In this document: positions 50,087 through 58,956 of the stretch, piece by piece | Layout of the letters: every line of letters starts with the position of its first letter | Position numbering within the stretch: the stretch's first letter is position 1 | Origin: Chersky-840 sp963764205 | Lineage (GTDB): Bacteria > Actinomycetota > Acidimicrobiia > Acidimicrobiales > UBA8190 | NCBI GenBank assembly: GCA_963764205.1 | Contig: CAVXRN010000002.1 | Span: forward strand, 1,674,001 to 1,738,000 | Direction: 5' to 3' | DNA length: 64,000 nt | Translations under genes and position numbers: made by a program | The notes under the pieces: generated by a model | Told to the model about the DNA's origin: nothing | Database searches by the model: none | Seen by the model: the letters and a program-made list of their open reading frames with translations, nothing else

Positions 50087-51390
50087 CCCGGTGACGTGCG
50101 CCGCGGCCGCGCCGGCACCTGGGCGAGCCCGAGCCCGAGCGGCACGAGCGCGGCAAGGAGAAACAACGCCGCGGTGACCGGCAACGACACGTGCGACGCC
50201 AGAGGGCTCACGATGTCAGCGCGTGGCGACGATCCACGTCACCGACCACACCGGGAGGCGTCGGCGGGTGAAGTCGAGGAGCAACAGCGCCACCCCGACG
50301 GCCAGGAAGTAGTAGTTGAGGAGCGAGATCTCGAACACGAGCCGCGACGCCAGGCACGCGAGGCACAGACCGACGAGGGGGACCGGTGCGAGCAAGCCCG
50401 GCCGGCGCGTCGCCTGGCCCACAGTGCCAGCACCGCGGCGAGGACGACAGGGGCGTCGCGGGCGATCTGGAGCTTCGACTTCTCCGCGATGTCGAGGAGG
50501 CCCACGACGGTGGGAGTCTTCTCCAGCGTGACCCCGGCGACGTACACCGCCGTCATCGCCCGCACCGTGTCGACCGGGGCCACGACGTAGAAGGGCGCGA
50601 TGCCCGCCGCCACCACGGCGACGGCCGGGGCGAGGATCCGGGCCCGAGCCTGCAGACCGGGCGCGGCCGCGACCACGCCGAGCAAGGGCAAGACGGCGAA
50701 TTGCTTGCACAGGAAGGCCACGCCGAACACCGCGCCGACGGCCACCCATCGTCGCTTCAACGCCTGCGCCATGCCGGCGCAGATGAGCCCCACGCTCATG
50801 AGGTCCTGAGGGTGGAAGGTCTGGGCGATGGCATCGGCCGCGGTGGGGAGCAGGGCCAGCACCACCACCAACACCGCCTCGCCGACATCGCCCCCGGCGC
50901 CCGCGGCACGCAGGAACATCACGGCTCCGCTCGTGAGCACGACCCACCCGAGGATGGCGAGGACAGCCTGACTGCGGTACCAGATGGGGTAGGGCTTGCC
51001 GTGATCGGCGCCGTGCGGTGCCGTGCACGGGCCCAAGATCGAGAGGAAGTAGCTCGCTCCGACCTTGTGCAGGATCGGAGGGATGGTCTTGTCGTCGCAC
51101 CACCGCGGCGATCCGATCCACGGGCGCAGCGCCACCACGAGCGGTGCCGTCAGCAGCGGATACCCCGGCGGGTTGGGCACGAGGGTTTCGCGCTCGGCCG
51201 CCCGCAGATCTCCGTGGGAGATCGACGTGGCGGGCAGCGTCACCGAGTGGGCGTCGGTCTCGGCCGGATTGGGCCCGCCCCGTACGAAGAGGATGAGCAC
51301 GAAGACGACCCCCGCGCCGGCGTAGATCGCGGCCCGCAGTGGGGGCGCGATGGGCTTCGATCCCACGACCTGCCACCACGTCGACACCAC
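50083..51390 (-). CDS. Polytopic membrane glycosyltransferase-like protein (GT87-like); two compensating frameshifts
   Basis: A protein of 435 residues with about 10-11 helices, such as AAIYAGAGVVFVLILFV, AVLAILGWVVLTSGAVMFL, VLVVVLALLPTAADAIAQTFHPQDLMSVG and AVGAVFGVAFLCKQFAVLPLL. The DAHSVTLPATSISHGDL loop after helix 1 has the acidic residue position of polyprenyl-phosphate-sugar-dependent enzymes. Frame breaks near 50398-50406 and again near 50218: the segment between them reads in a different frame (GLLAPVPLVGLCLACLASRL...TWIVATR) and the original frame resumes for SPLASHVSLPVTAALFLLAAL. Total length is a multiple of three. GGAGGAGG precedes the GTG start. Confidence 0.78.
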
Positions 51391-51635
51391 CGACCTCCTC
51401 CGGTCGCGATCAGGCCCGATCCTGCCGTGCTCGTCCCCGGCGCGGGCACACCACTCTTCGAGGTCGTCGGGCGCTCACGCACCACGTCCGCGTCCTCTTC
51501 CCGGTCGGCCTCCAGGCGCACTCACGGTAGGCACACCGAGGGCGACGGTTGGGGCACCTGAGGTCAATATCAAGTTCGACCTAGCCAGGGCCGATGCAAT
51601 GCCAGGGCGGAACCAGGCCGGAAGTGGAGGCACCC

Positions 51636-51989
51636 ATGTCCGAAGCACTGTCGTCGGCGTTGCGGTTCGAGGATCACTTCGGCCCCATCGTGCCCGAGGT
51701 GCCGGCGTCGTCGGAAGCGCGGCCCACCACCCCACAGCCGTCGCACTCCGCAGCACGGTTGCGCGACCTGGCCCAGGCCATGCGACACAACGTCGTGCAG
51801 GCCACCGTGACCACCGACGTGGCCGAGAAGGTGGAGCTGTGGGGGTCGTACCGCACGGCGCGCGCCGAAGCCCTCGCATTGGCCGCCACGGTGTCCTCGC
51901 AGACGGTGTCCTCGCAGACGGTGTCCTCGCAGACGGTGTCCCCGCAGACGGCCTCCCCCCAGAGCCCCCCTCGGCTCCACAGCGTCTGA
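51636..51989 (+). CDS. Orphan 117-residue protein with pentapeptide repeat tail
   Basis: Unrecognised. The body has RLRDLAQAMRHNVVQATVTTDVAEKVELWGSYRTARAEALALAATV, a helical segment, and the C-terminal tail consists of five pentapeptides TVSSQ, TVSSQ, TVSSQ, TVSPQ, TASPQ made by a 15-nt tandem repeat. GGAGG stands six bases before ATG 51636. No signal peptide. It may be a secreted-by-unknown-route or cytoplasmic adaptor, but nothing supports a function. Its right neighbour, the MFS exporter, is convergent. Confidence 0.65.
   Translation: MSEALSSALRFEDHFGPIVPEVPASSEARPTTPQPSHSAARLRDLAQAMRHNVVQATVTTDVAEKVELWGSYRTARAEALALAATVSSQTVSSQTVSSQTVSPQTASPQSPPRLHSV
51888..51962. repeat. Five tandem 15-nt units within a coding region
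   Basis: Units begin at 51888, 51903, 51918, 51933 and 51948. The first three are identical (ACGGTGTCCTCGCAG); the fourth has one change and the fifth three. They stay in frame with the host gene, so length changes would alter only repeat number. Confidence 0.95.
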
Positions 51990-52048
51990 CGCTCTCCGAC
52001 GGGCCGTCACCTGTCGGCGGGCGCGCCGGCTCGATGCGCCACGGGAGT

Positions 52049-53692
52049 TCAGAAGGTGGGGGCCTCCACCGGAACCTCTGACGCTGAGCCGTCGGCACCG
52101 GCGTGGTCCTCGCCAGGTTCGCGCCCCGTCGACGTGGAGACGAACGCAGTCGTGCGCAGCGGAATCTCCTTGATCAACCAACTGAGGACGAACGCCAGGA
52201 GCGCAAAGGGTACGGCGACGAGGAACACCGTCTGCAGAGACTGACTGAAGGCCTCTCTGATCGGTCCCAGGATGGCCGGCGGCAGTTGATCGATGGCCGA
52301 CGGGTTCACGACGACGCTCGACCCACTCAGGATCTTGTGGAGCGACTCGGGTGCGACGTTCGACTTCCCCAGCTCGGCGAAGAGCCGGTTGTTGAACACC
52401 GAGTTCAAGAGCGAGATGCCGAACGCGCCGCCGATGGTGCGGAAGAACGTCGAGGTCGACGTGGCGGTGCCGAGCATCTCGTAGGGAACGGAGTTCTGCA
52501 CCGCGACCACGAGCACCTGCATCACGAGCCCCACGCCGAGGCCCACCACCACCATGTAGATCGCCGTGGTCCCGTACGACGTCGCCACACCCATGCGTGA
52601 GAGAAGAAAGAGGCCCAGCGCCAGCACGCCCGTTCCCAGGATGGGGAAGATCTTGTAGCGACCTGTCCTCGTCACGAGTTGGCCGCTGAGGATGAACGTG
52701 AGCAGCATCCCGCCCACCAACGGCAGGAGCTCCAGGCCGGCCGCGGTCGGGGTGGCCCCGTGGACCGTCTGCAGATAGAAGGGCAGATAGACGATGGCCC
52801 CGAACATCGAGAAGCCGACGACGAACCCCACTCCCGACGTGGCGCTGAAGGTGCGGTTCTTGAACAGGCTGAGCGGGATGAGCGGTTCGGCCGCCCTGGA
52901 CTCGACCACGCAGAAGCCGACCAACAGCGCGACGCCGACCACCGCCAAGCCGATGATGAGGCCCGAGCCCCACGCGTACTGGGTCCCGCCCCAGGTCGTG
53001 AGCAGGATGATGGCGGTCACCCCCGACGACATGAACGCGGTCCCGAGCCAGTCGATCTTGTGCGGAACCCGCTTGGCGGGGATGTGGAGGACCGCGGCGA
53101 CCGTGAACATGGCGATGATGCCGATGGGCACGTTGATGTAGAAGATCCATCGCCACGACAGGTGCTGGGTGAACAGCCCGCCCGCCAGGGGGCCGATCAC
53201 GCTCGTCATGGCGAACACCGCACCGAAGTACCCCATGTACTTGCCGCGCTGGCGGGCCGGGATCACGTCGCCGGTGATGGCCTGGGACCCCACCATTAGC
53301 CCGCCGGCGCCGATGCCTTGCAGCGCCCGGGAGGCGATGAGCTCCATCATGTTCTGCGCCATGCCCGAGAAGATCGAGCCCACCAGGAAGATGGCGATGG
53401 CCAGCTGGTAGAGGTTCTTGCGGCCGTAGAGGTCGCCGAGCTTCCCCCACAACGGGGTCGAGATGGTCGAAGCCAAGAGGTACGCGGTGACCACCCACGA
53501 CAGGTGGTTCAAGCCGTGCAGGTCACCGGCGATGGTGGGCAGCGCCGTCGCCACGATCGTCTGGTCCAACGATGCGAGGAACATGCCCAGCATCAACGCC
53601 ACCAGGATCACGAGGATCCGGCGGTGTTCGGACTTCTCGGATCCCGGGTCGAGCGGGGTCGGGGCGGACGCGACCGCCGTGTCAGGAGCCAC
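52049..53692 (-). CDS. MFS transporter, DHA2 (14-helix) drug:proton antiporter family
   Basis: A 547-residue exporter with 14 predicted helices. Motif A GKLGDLYGRKNLYQ between helices 2 and 3, LDQTIVATALPTIAGDL in helix 1 (motif D1), motif C-like GPLAGGLFTQHLSWRWIFYINVPIGI, all as in EmrB/QacA-type multidrug efflux. An extra N-terminal Asp/Ser stretch and an acidic C-tail are cytoplasmic. GTG 53692. Its start overlaps the end of the marR gene by 11 nt, so both come from the marR promoter and are under MarR autocontrol. Confidence 0.95.
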   Translation of the reverse strand: MAPDTAVASAPTPLDPGSEKSEHRRILVILVALMLGMFLASLDQTIVATALPTIAGDLHGLNHLSWVVTAYLLASTISTPLWGKLGDLYGRKNLYQLAIAIFLVGSIFSGMAQNMMELIASRALQGIGAGGLMVGSQAITGDVIPARQRGKYMGYFGAVFAMTSVIGPLAGGLFTQHLSWRWIFYINVPIGIIAMFTVAAVLHIPAKRVPHKIDWLGTAFMSSGVTAIILLTTWGGTQYAWGSGLIIGLAVVGVALLVGFCVVESRAAEPLIPLSLFKNRTFSATSGVGFVVGFSMFGAIVYLPFYLQTVHGATPTAAGLELLPLVGGMLLTFILSGQLVTRTGRYKIFPILGTGVLALGLFLLSRMGVATSYGTTAIYMVVVGLGVGLVMQVLVVAVQNSVPYEMLGTATSTSTFFRTIGGAFGISLLNSVFNNRLFAELGKSNVAPESLHKILSGSSVVVNPSAIDQLPPAILGPIREAFSQSLQTVFLVAVPFALLAFVLSWLIKEIPLRTTAFVSTSTGREPGEDHAGADGSASEVPVEAPTF

Positions 53693-54254
53693 GGGCGTCC
53701 TCCATGTCGCTCTCCAACGACGCGGTGAAGCGGGCGAGGAGCGAGCCGAACTGCGCCAGGTCGTCGGGGGACCAGCCCTCGACCAGCCGGTCGAGCCAGG
53801 CCCGGCGGGCCTTCAGTACCCGATCCAAGGTGCGCCGGCCGGCCGGCGTCAGTCGAATGCGCGACGCACGGCGGTCATCGGGGTCGGCGTGGCGCACGAC
53901 GAGCCCGTCGCGCTCGAGCTGCTGGATCTTGCGGGTCACCGTGGGCGCGTCGACGCCGAGCATCTCGGCCAGGACCGTCACCCTGATGGCGTCGCCGTGC
54001 AGGTGCATCTTGTACAGCGCCGCCGAACCGGCCCGGTCGAGCCGGACCCCGGCCGATTGGAGCAGACGCTCGTGGACGCGCGCCTGGCTGATCGAGCGGG
54101 CCACGACCTGGAGGCTCGCCTGGATCTGGTCCACGGCCGTGTCGGTACGAGACGAGTCGGTGCCGGACGAGTTGGTGCCGGTCGAGTCGGTGCCGGACGG
54201 GGTAGGACCGCCGTCCGCCGCGGCCGGGCCCGGCAACGTACTTGCTTGCGGCAT
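53682..54254 (-). CDS. MarR-family transcriptional regulator
   Basis: A 190-residue regulator with a winged helix: LAEMLGVDAPTVTRKIQQLERDGLVVRHADPDDRRASRIRLTPAGRRTLDRVL is the complete DNA-binding part, flanked by dimerisation helices (QASLQVVARSISQARVHERLL and WLDRLVEGWSPDDLAQFGSLLARFTASLE). The first 45 residues are a Ser/Thr/Gly/Asp-rich linker, in part encoded by a 15-nt tandem repeat, and are unusual. ATG 54254 lies in a perfect palindrome; the upstream ATG at 54278 is not favoured. It likely represses itself and the DHA2 exporter. Confidence 0.92.
   Translation of the reverse strand: MPQASTLPGPAAADGGPTPSGTDSTGTNSSGTDSSRTDTAVDQIQASLQVVARSISQARVHERLLQSAGVRLDRAGSAALYKMHLHGDAIRVTVLAEMLGVDAPTVTRKIQQLERDGLVVRHADPDDRRASRIRLTPAGRRTLDRVLKARRAWLDRLVEGWSPDDLAQFGSLLARFTASLESDMEDARGS
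54151..54195. repeat. Three 15-nt units in the marR N-terminal region
   Basis: GACGAGTCGGTGCCG, GACGAGTTGGTGCCG and GTCGAGTCGGTGCCG (plus-strand units) encode, in the minus direction, repeated GTDS/GTNS residues of the MarR linker. A degenerate fourth copy may precede them. Confidence 0.85.
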
Positions 54255-54268
54255 GTAACTATCATGCC
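54250..54268. promoter_or_regulatory. MarR operator candidate overlapping the marR start codon
   Basis: GGCATG (54250-54255), 7 nt, CATGCC (54263-54268): perfect 6-bp inverted repeat. Half of it lies in the first codons of marR, so a bound dimer would block both promoter clearance and translation start. Matches the size of typical MarR sites. Confidence 0.7.
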
Positions 54269-54278
54269 ACGGGCCCAT

Positions 54279-55069
54279 CCCGGGGCAAAGCGACGGGCGC
54301 CCAACGCCGGCGCCCCGGGCACACGACCCGCTCCGGCTGGCGCCCGAGGTGAGGAGGCGGTCGGGTCCTGCAACCCCGGGCGGTCGAGTCGCCGTGGCGT
54401 GGGCCGAGGTTCGAACGGCCCCCCACGGCCGTCCGCCCCCGGCTCCCCGTCGGAGAATCGCGAGGCGGTGGGTCCGAGCCGCACCGACGCCCGTTCGGGG
54501 TTTCCCCCTGTTGAGACCCTATGGCCACCGCCACCGAGCGCCTAGAGCCGAAAGTGAGTTATCCAGGGCCGATGCGCTCCCGGCGAGCGGAACCGGTCGA
54601 GCTGTCAGGCCCCGGGCCACATGCGCCACACGGGTGGGACCGAGGGCCACGGAGTGAGCCGGGCCCGGGTTGTCCGAGAGACTCGGGGTGCTGCTGGGGG
54701 GTCAATCGCGATTTTCGATAGAATGGAACGGAGCCGCCACATCGGGAGCACTTTTGGGGCACAGGCCTCGGTTCGCTCCCGGCGTGACATCCACGGGTGC
54801 CCCGACCAAACCGACAACAGAAACGACGAACACGACCACCAGGACCATGGGGATGGGCCGGTGGCATGAACGACGCTGATCGAGCCGGGCGCGCAGTAGC
54901 TGTGCTTCGCGTGACCACGGTATCCGGTTCGATCGTCGTCACAGGCCCAAGTGATCACCGCGGTGACCGTCCCACTCCCCCGGGACTGCGGAGCAATGAC
55001 AGGACAGGGCACCCACACCCGGGTGCCGAATCGCCGTCGTGATGCGACGGTGACCAGAAGGAGACATTG
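54279..55069. other. 790-nt gene-poor region ahead of the sigma factor gene
   Basis: No convincing gene. It is less GC-biased in the second half and holds a possible promoter around GATAGAAT (54716-54723). An open frame from ATG 54866 to 55042 (58 codons, with AVLRVTTVSGSIVVTG) is the only one with a coding look, but it has a poor RBS and unclear similarity. The region may contain a long 5' leader for the sigma gene or an unidentified RNA. Confidence 0.4.
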
Positions 55070-56008
55070 ATGGCGATGAAGCGTGGGGATGGCGACGACG
55101 CCGACCTCGTCAAGCTCTACCTGAGGGACATCGGGCGCTACCCGCTGCTGACCAAGGACGATGAAGCTCGATTGGCCCAGGCCATCGAGGCCGGCCACGA
55201 AGCGGCCGCTGCGCTCGCTGATCCGAACACCAAGCCGACACCGGCCAAGAAGCGCGAGCTCAAGCGGATCCAGTGCGCCGCCGCGGCAGCGCAGCAGACA
55301 TTCGTGTCGTCGAACCTCCGACTCGTGGTGTCGATAGCCAAGAAGTACCAGGCGTCGGGACTGCCGCTGCTCGACCTGGTGCAAGAGGGCAACCTCGGGC
55401 TGATCCACGCCGTGGAGAAATTCGACTGGCGCAAGGGCTTCAAATTCTCCACCTATGCGACGTGGTGGATCCGCCAGGCCATCACCCGAGGCATCGCCAA
55501 CACCGGGCGCACGATCCGCCTTCCCGTCCACGCCGGCGACATGCTGAGCGCGGTGCAAAAGGCTCAGGGCTTCCTCGAGTCGAAGCTCGGTCGCCAGCCC
55601 ACCGTGGACGAGCTGGCCCTCGAGACCACGTTGTCGTACGAGACGCTGACCGACGTCCTGCGGTGGCGTTCCGAGCCCCTGTCGCTGTCCGAGCCGCTGC
55701 GCGAAGACGGGGATGCCGACCTGGGCGACGTGGTCGCCGACGTCAATGCCACGTCACCGTTCGACCACGCCGCCGAGGCCTTGCTCGTCGACGAGATCAA
55801 CGAGCTCTTGGCACCGCTCGACGACCGCGAGGCCAGCATCCTCCGCCTCCGCTTCGGCCTGGACCGGGGGGAGCCCCGCACCTTGGAAGAGGTCGGACAG
55901 CACTTCAACCTGACTCGGGAGCGGATCCGCCAGATCGAGGCCAGGGCCATGTCCAAGCTCCGGCACCCGTCGTCGGACACCGGCGCTCGCGACCTCCTGA
56001 CGGGCTAG
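55070..56008 (+). CDS. Group 2 sigma-70 RNA polymerase sigma factor
   Basis: A 312-residue HrdB/SigB-type sigma factor without the long N-terminal region of the primary sigma. Region 1.2 DLVKLYLRDIGRYPLLTKDDEARLAQAIE; region 2 FVSSNLRLVVSIAKKYQASGLPLLDLVQEGNLGLIHAVEKFDWRKGFKFSTYATWWIRQAITRGIAN; region 3 and region 4 LRLRFGLDRGEPRTLEEVGQHFNLTRERIRQIEARAMSKLR. Only regions 1.2-4 are present, so it is non-essential stationary or stress class. ATG 55070 follows AAGGAG by seven bases; TTG 55067 is possible. ftsH follows 112 nt downstream. Confidence 0.95.
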   Translation: MAMKRGDGDDADLVKLYLRDIGRYPLLTKDDEARLAQAIEAGHEAAAALADPNTKPTPAKKRELKRIQCAAAAAQQTFVSSNLRLVVSIAKKYQASGLPLLDLVQEGNLGLIHAVEKFDWRKGFKFSTYATWWIRQAITRGIANTGRTIRLPVHAGDMLSAVQKAQGFLESKLGRQPTVDELALETTLSYETLTDVLRWRSEPLSLSEPLREDGDADLGDVVADVNATSPFDHAAEALLVDEINELLAPLDDREASILRLRFGLDRGEPRTLEEVGQHFNLTRERIRQIEARAMSKLRHPSSDTGARDLLTG

Positions 56009-56120
56009 GCGCTTCCTCACCGGGCGGCCTCGCGATCGACGTGGGCGCGAACGGTCGGAGGGGGTGCGATGATGCGGTTCCCTCGCCTTCGTCGCGATCG
56101 GGCCTGAAGGAGCCCACGTC

Positions 56121-58028
56121 ATGTCGCTGCGCAGCCGCCACGCCACGAGCCCTGCTCGGCCCGGGCCTTCCCGAGACCGCCCACCCGCACCGGCACCACC
56201 CCCGCCACCACGCTGGCGGGTCTGGCTCCTACCCATCGGGTTGGCGCTGACCTTCCTCCTGCTGTTCGCCCCGAGCCGGTCGTCCACGCCCACCCACGCG
56301 TACGACTACACCAAGTTCCTGTCGCAAGTCGACGCGGGCAAGGTGTCCACCGCCTCGATCAACCCCAGCGGTGCCATCACCGGGGCCCTCAAGAAGGGCG
56401 GCAATTACACCTCTCAGATCCCCCTCGCCATCAACGACACGTCGCTGGCGCCCACCTTGAAGGCCCACGGCGTCAGCGTGACGGGGGTGGGGTCGTCCTC
56501 GAGCATCCTCGACGACCTGTTGTCGTTCCTGCCGTTGTTGTTGCTCGTCGGGATCTTCGTGTGGATGGGGCGCAGCACCCGGCGACAGCTGTCGGGGGGG
56601 ATCATGGGCATCGGGGGGTCCAAGGCCAAGGTCTACGACGAGTCGCGGCCCGCGACCCGCTTCAGCGACGTGGCCGGCTACGAAGGCGCCAAGCGCGAGG
56701 TGGCAGAGGTCGTCGACTTCCTCAAGCACCCCGAGCGCTACTCCCGGGCCGGGGCCGTCGGGCCCCGCGGCGTCCTCATGGTCGGACCTCCGGGTACCGG
56801 CAAGACCCTCCTGGCCCGGGCGGTGGCCGGCGAGGCCGAGGTCCCCTTCCTGGCGTTGACGGGGTCGAGCTTCGTGGAGTTGTTCGTCGGGGTGGGGGCA
56901 TCCCGGGTCCGCGACCTGTTCGCCGACGCCCGCAAACGGGCCCCGTCGATCATCTTCATCGATGAGATCGACGCCATCGGCCAACGCCGAGGCGGGTCCA
57001 TCGTCTCCAACGACGAGCGGGAACAGACCCTGAACCAATTGCTGGCCGAGATGGACGGGTTCGAGCCTGGGACCGGCGTCGTCGTCATCGCGGCGACCAA
57101 CCGTCCCGAAGTCCTGGACCCCGCGCTCCTGCGACCGGGCCGGTTCGACCGCGAAGTGGAGATCCCGCTCCCCAACCAGTCCGAGCGGTCCGCCATCCTG
57201 GCGGTGCACACAGAGGGCAAACATCTGGGCAAGGACGTCGACCTCGTCGCCGTGGCCCGGGCCACGCCGGGGTTCTCCGGGGCGGATCTCGCCAACCTCA
57301 TCAACGAAGCCGCCATCGTCGCGGTGCGCCACGACCGCCAGGTCATCTCCGCCCAGGACATCGACGAAGCGCGCGACCGGATCATCCTCGGCCGGCGCGA
57401 CGGGTCCAACGCGCTCCTCCCCGCCGAGAAGCATGCCGTGGCCGTGCACGAGTCGGGTCATGCGCTGGTGGCGTTGCTGTCCGAGCACGCCGACCCCGTG
57501 GCCAAGGTCACGATCCTGCCCTCGGGACGTGCCCTCGGCGTGACCGAGCAGCTCCCGGTGGACGAGCGTCATCTCTACGCCGAGAGCTACCTGCACGACT
57601 CGCTCGCGATTCGCCTGGGGGGCCGCGCCGCGGAGGTCCTGGTGCTGGGCGAAGGCTCCACCGGAGCGGCCAACGACCTGGCCGGGGCCACGGACCTCGC
57701 TCTCCGGATGGTGCGGGAATGGGGCCTCTCGGCCCGCCTGGGCCCAATCGGCTACGGCACCGAGAGCCCGCAGTACCTGGGGGGATCCCCCGTCGGCCCC
57801 GGGCGCCCTTACGCCGAGGCCACGCAGCGGGCCATCGACGAAGAGGTGAGCCGTCTGCTCCTCGAGGCCGAGGAGCGGGCCCGGACGTTGCTGACCGAGA
57901 ACCGTGCCGCGCTCGACGGGGTGGTGGATGTCCTGCTCGAGAAGGAGACCATCACCGGTCAGGAGCTCGCGGACGCGGTCCGAGCGGCCCGTGACCGCAC
58001 GCCGGCGGTGGCACCGAGACCGGCGTGA
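56121..58028 (+). CDS. ftsH: ATP-dependent zinc metalloprotease FtsH
   Basis: Membrane-bound AAA+ protease that degrades membrane and short-lived cytoplasmic proteins. The N-terminus has a Pro-rich cytosolic stretch and two helices (WLLPIGLALTFLLLFAPS and LLSFLPLLLLVGIFVWMG) around a periplasmic loop. AAA: Walker A GPPGTGKTLL, Walker B IIFIDEIDAIG, SRH ATNRPEVLDPALLRPGRFDR. Zinc site HESGHALV with distal Asp in TGAANDLAGATDLA. 635 residues, standard. Starts with GAAGGAGC upstream. The preceding sigma factor could influence its expression, but no operon evidence beyond proximity. Confidence 0.96.
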   Translation: MSLRSRHATSPARPGPSRDRPPAPAPPPPPRWRVWLLPIGLALTFLLLFAPSRSSTPTHAYDYTKFLSQVDAGKVSTASINPSGAITGALKKGGNYTSQIPLAINDTSLAPTLKAHGVSVTGVGSSSSILDDLLSFLPLLLLVGIFVWMGRSTRRQLSGGIMGIGGSKAKVYDESRPATRFSDVAGYEGAKREVAEVVDFLKHPERYSRAGAVGPRGVLMVGPPGTGKTLLARAVAGEAEVPFLALTGSSFVELFVGVGASRVRDLFADARKRAPSIIFIDEIDAIGQRRGGSIVSNDEREQTLNQLLAEMDGFEPGTGVVVIAATNRPEVLDPALLRPGRFDREVEIPLPNQSERSAILAVHTEGKHLGKDVDLVAVARATPGFSGADLANLINEAAIVAVRHDRQVISAQDIDEARDRIILGRRDGSNALLPAEKHAVAVHESGHALVALLSEHADPVAKVTILPSGRALGVTEQLPVDERHLYAESYLHDSLAIRLGGRAAEVLVLGEGSTGAANDLAGATDLALRMVREWGLSARLGPIGYGTESPQYLGGSPVGPGRPYAEATQRAIDEEVSRLLLEAEERARTLLTENRAALDGVVDVLLEKETITGQELADAVRAARDRTPAVAPRPA

Positions 58029-58463
58029 GCAAGACCGGAGTTCGTCGCCACCCTCACTGATCGGGCTCGGCCCGTGGCCAGACGCGGCAAAGGAGCCGAC
58101 ACCCAAGGGGGCCCTATAGGTGTCGACTCCTTCACCTCACCGAGGGGGGACAAGGACAAGGAGCGAACCCGGTCCCGCCTCTGGGCGACCTGTCAGGTAG
58201 GCCGAAACGGTCGGAGGGCCCACCGTGTGATCGCCAGCGACACACCAAGCCGTCGGACTAGGTCTCGCATGCCCACGTTTCTCCTTCCCGCCTAGGTAAC
58301 TGCCGCTACTGCACACGATACGGATGAGACGTGAACGGCAGGGGTCCGCGATATGACGGCTGGATGAACGCACATCCCGGACGCGAGGTCGGACGCGTCC
58401 GTCGGCGAGACGCCCGAGCGCGGCTCCCGATGGACCCCGATGAGCAACGTCGCGAGGCGACGG
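58029..58463. other. Gene-free region after ftsH
   Basis: About 430 nt without a supported gene. It includes a locally less GC-rich part around 58290-58360 with several short palindromes but no long stem. No promoter or RNA could be assigned. The small CDS on the minus strand begins beyond it. Confidence 0.45.
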
Positions 58464-58688
58464 TCAGCGGTTGATGCGGTCCTTGGCCCCCGCGATCTGC
58501 GTCATGCGCGCCTGGGTGTCGAGCCACTGCACGGTACGGACCAACTCTCGTTCACGCGGCGCGTGTGACCCGTCGGGCCCGTCGGTGATGACCCCGCATC
58601 GGCGGCACACGGCCATCCGGCCGTTGGTCTCGGGACGGTGGTGCGCATCGAGGCGAATGCCCAATTGCTGCTGTTCCGGTGAAGCCAT
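58464..58688 (-). CDS. Small protein with a CxxC motif
   Basis: A 74-residue protein from ATG 58688 (GGGAGAGG five bases before). MASPEQQQLGIRLDAHHRPETNGRMAVCRRCGVITDGPDGSHAPRERELVRTVQWLDTQARMTQ contains one CRRC pair and several His residues; a half zinc ribbon is conceivable, and a dimer might complete it. The rest is a charged helix (VRTVQWLDTQARMTQIAGAKDRIN). I do not know the family. Divergent from the amidohydrolase. Confidence 0.55.
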   Translation of the reverse strand: MASPEQQQLGIRLDAHHRPETNGRMAVCRRCGVITDGPDGSHAPRERELVRTVQWLDTQARMTQIAGAKDRINR

Positions 58689-58956
58689 GACCTCTCCCGG
58701 TCCACGACACCGTTGCCGGCGTCGGGACCCACACGGGACCGCTATCGAGCTCGAGGTGAGCCAAGCCGTGTGCAACTCCACCTTAGGGCGCTGCGCTCAC
58801 CTAGCACTTCGATCCTCCGCCCGACCCCGAAAGGGCCTGGCGGCCCGGCATCCGATGGGCGGTGGCGGCGGGGCGGTCCGGCAGCCGGCGGGCCGCCTGC
58901 GAGGCCCTGACATCGCCGTCAGCGATCAGCAATACTGGCGACGAGGAGGCGGGCCA

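Noticed and set aside
54797..55042. 81-codon frame upstream of the sigma gene
   Set aside because: Poor RBS and no family; kept only as a note in the intergenic entry.
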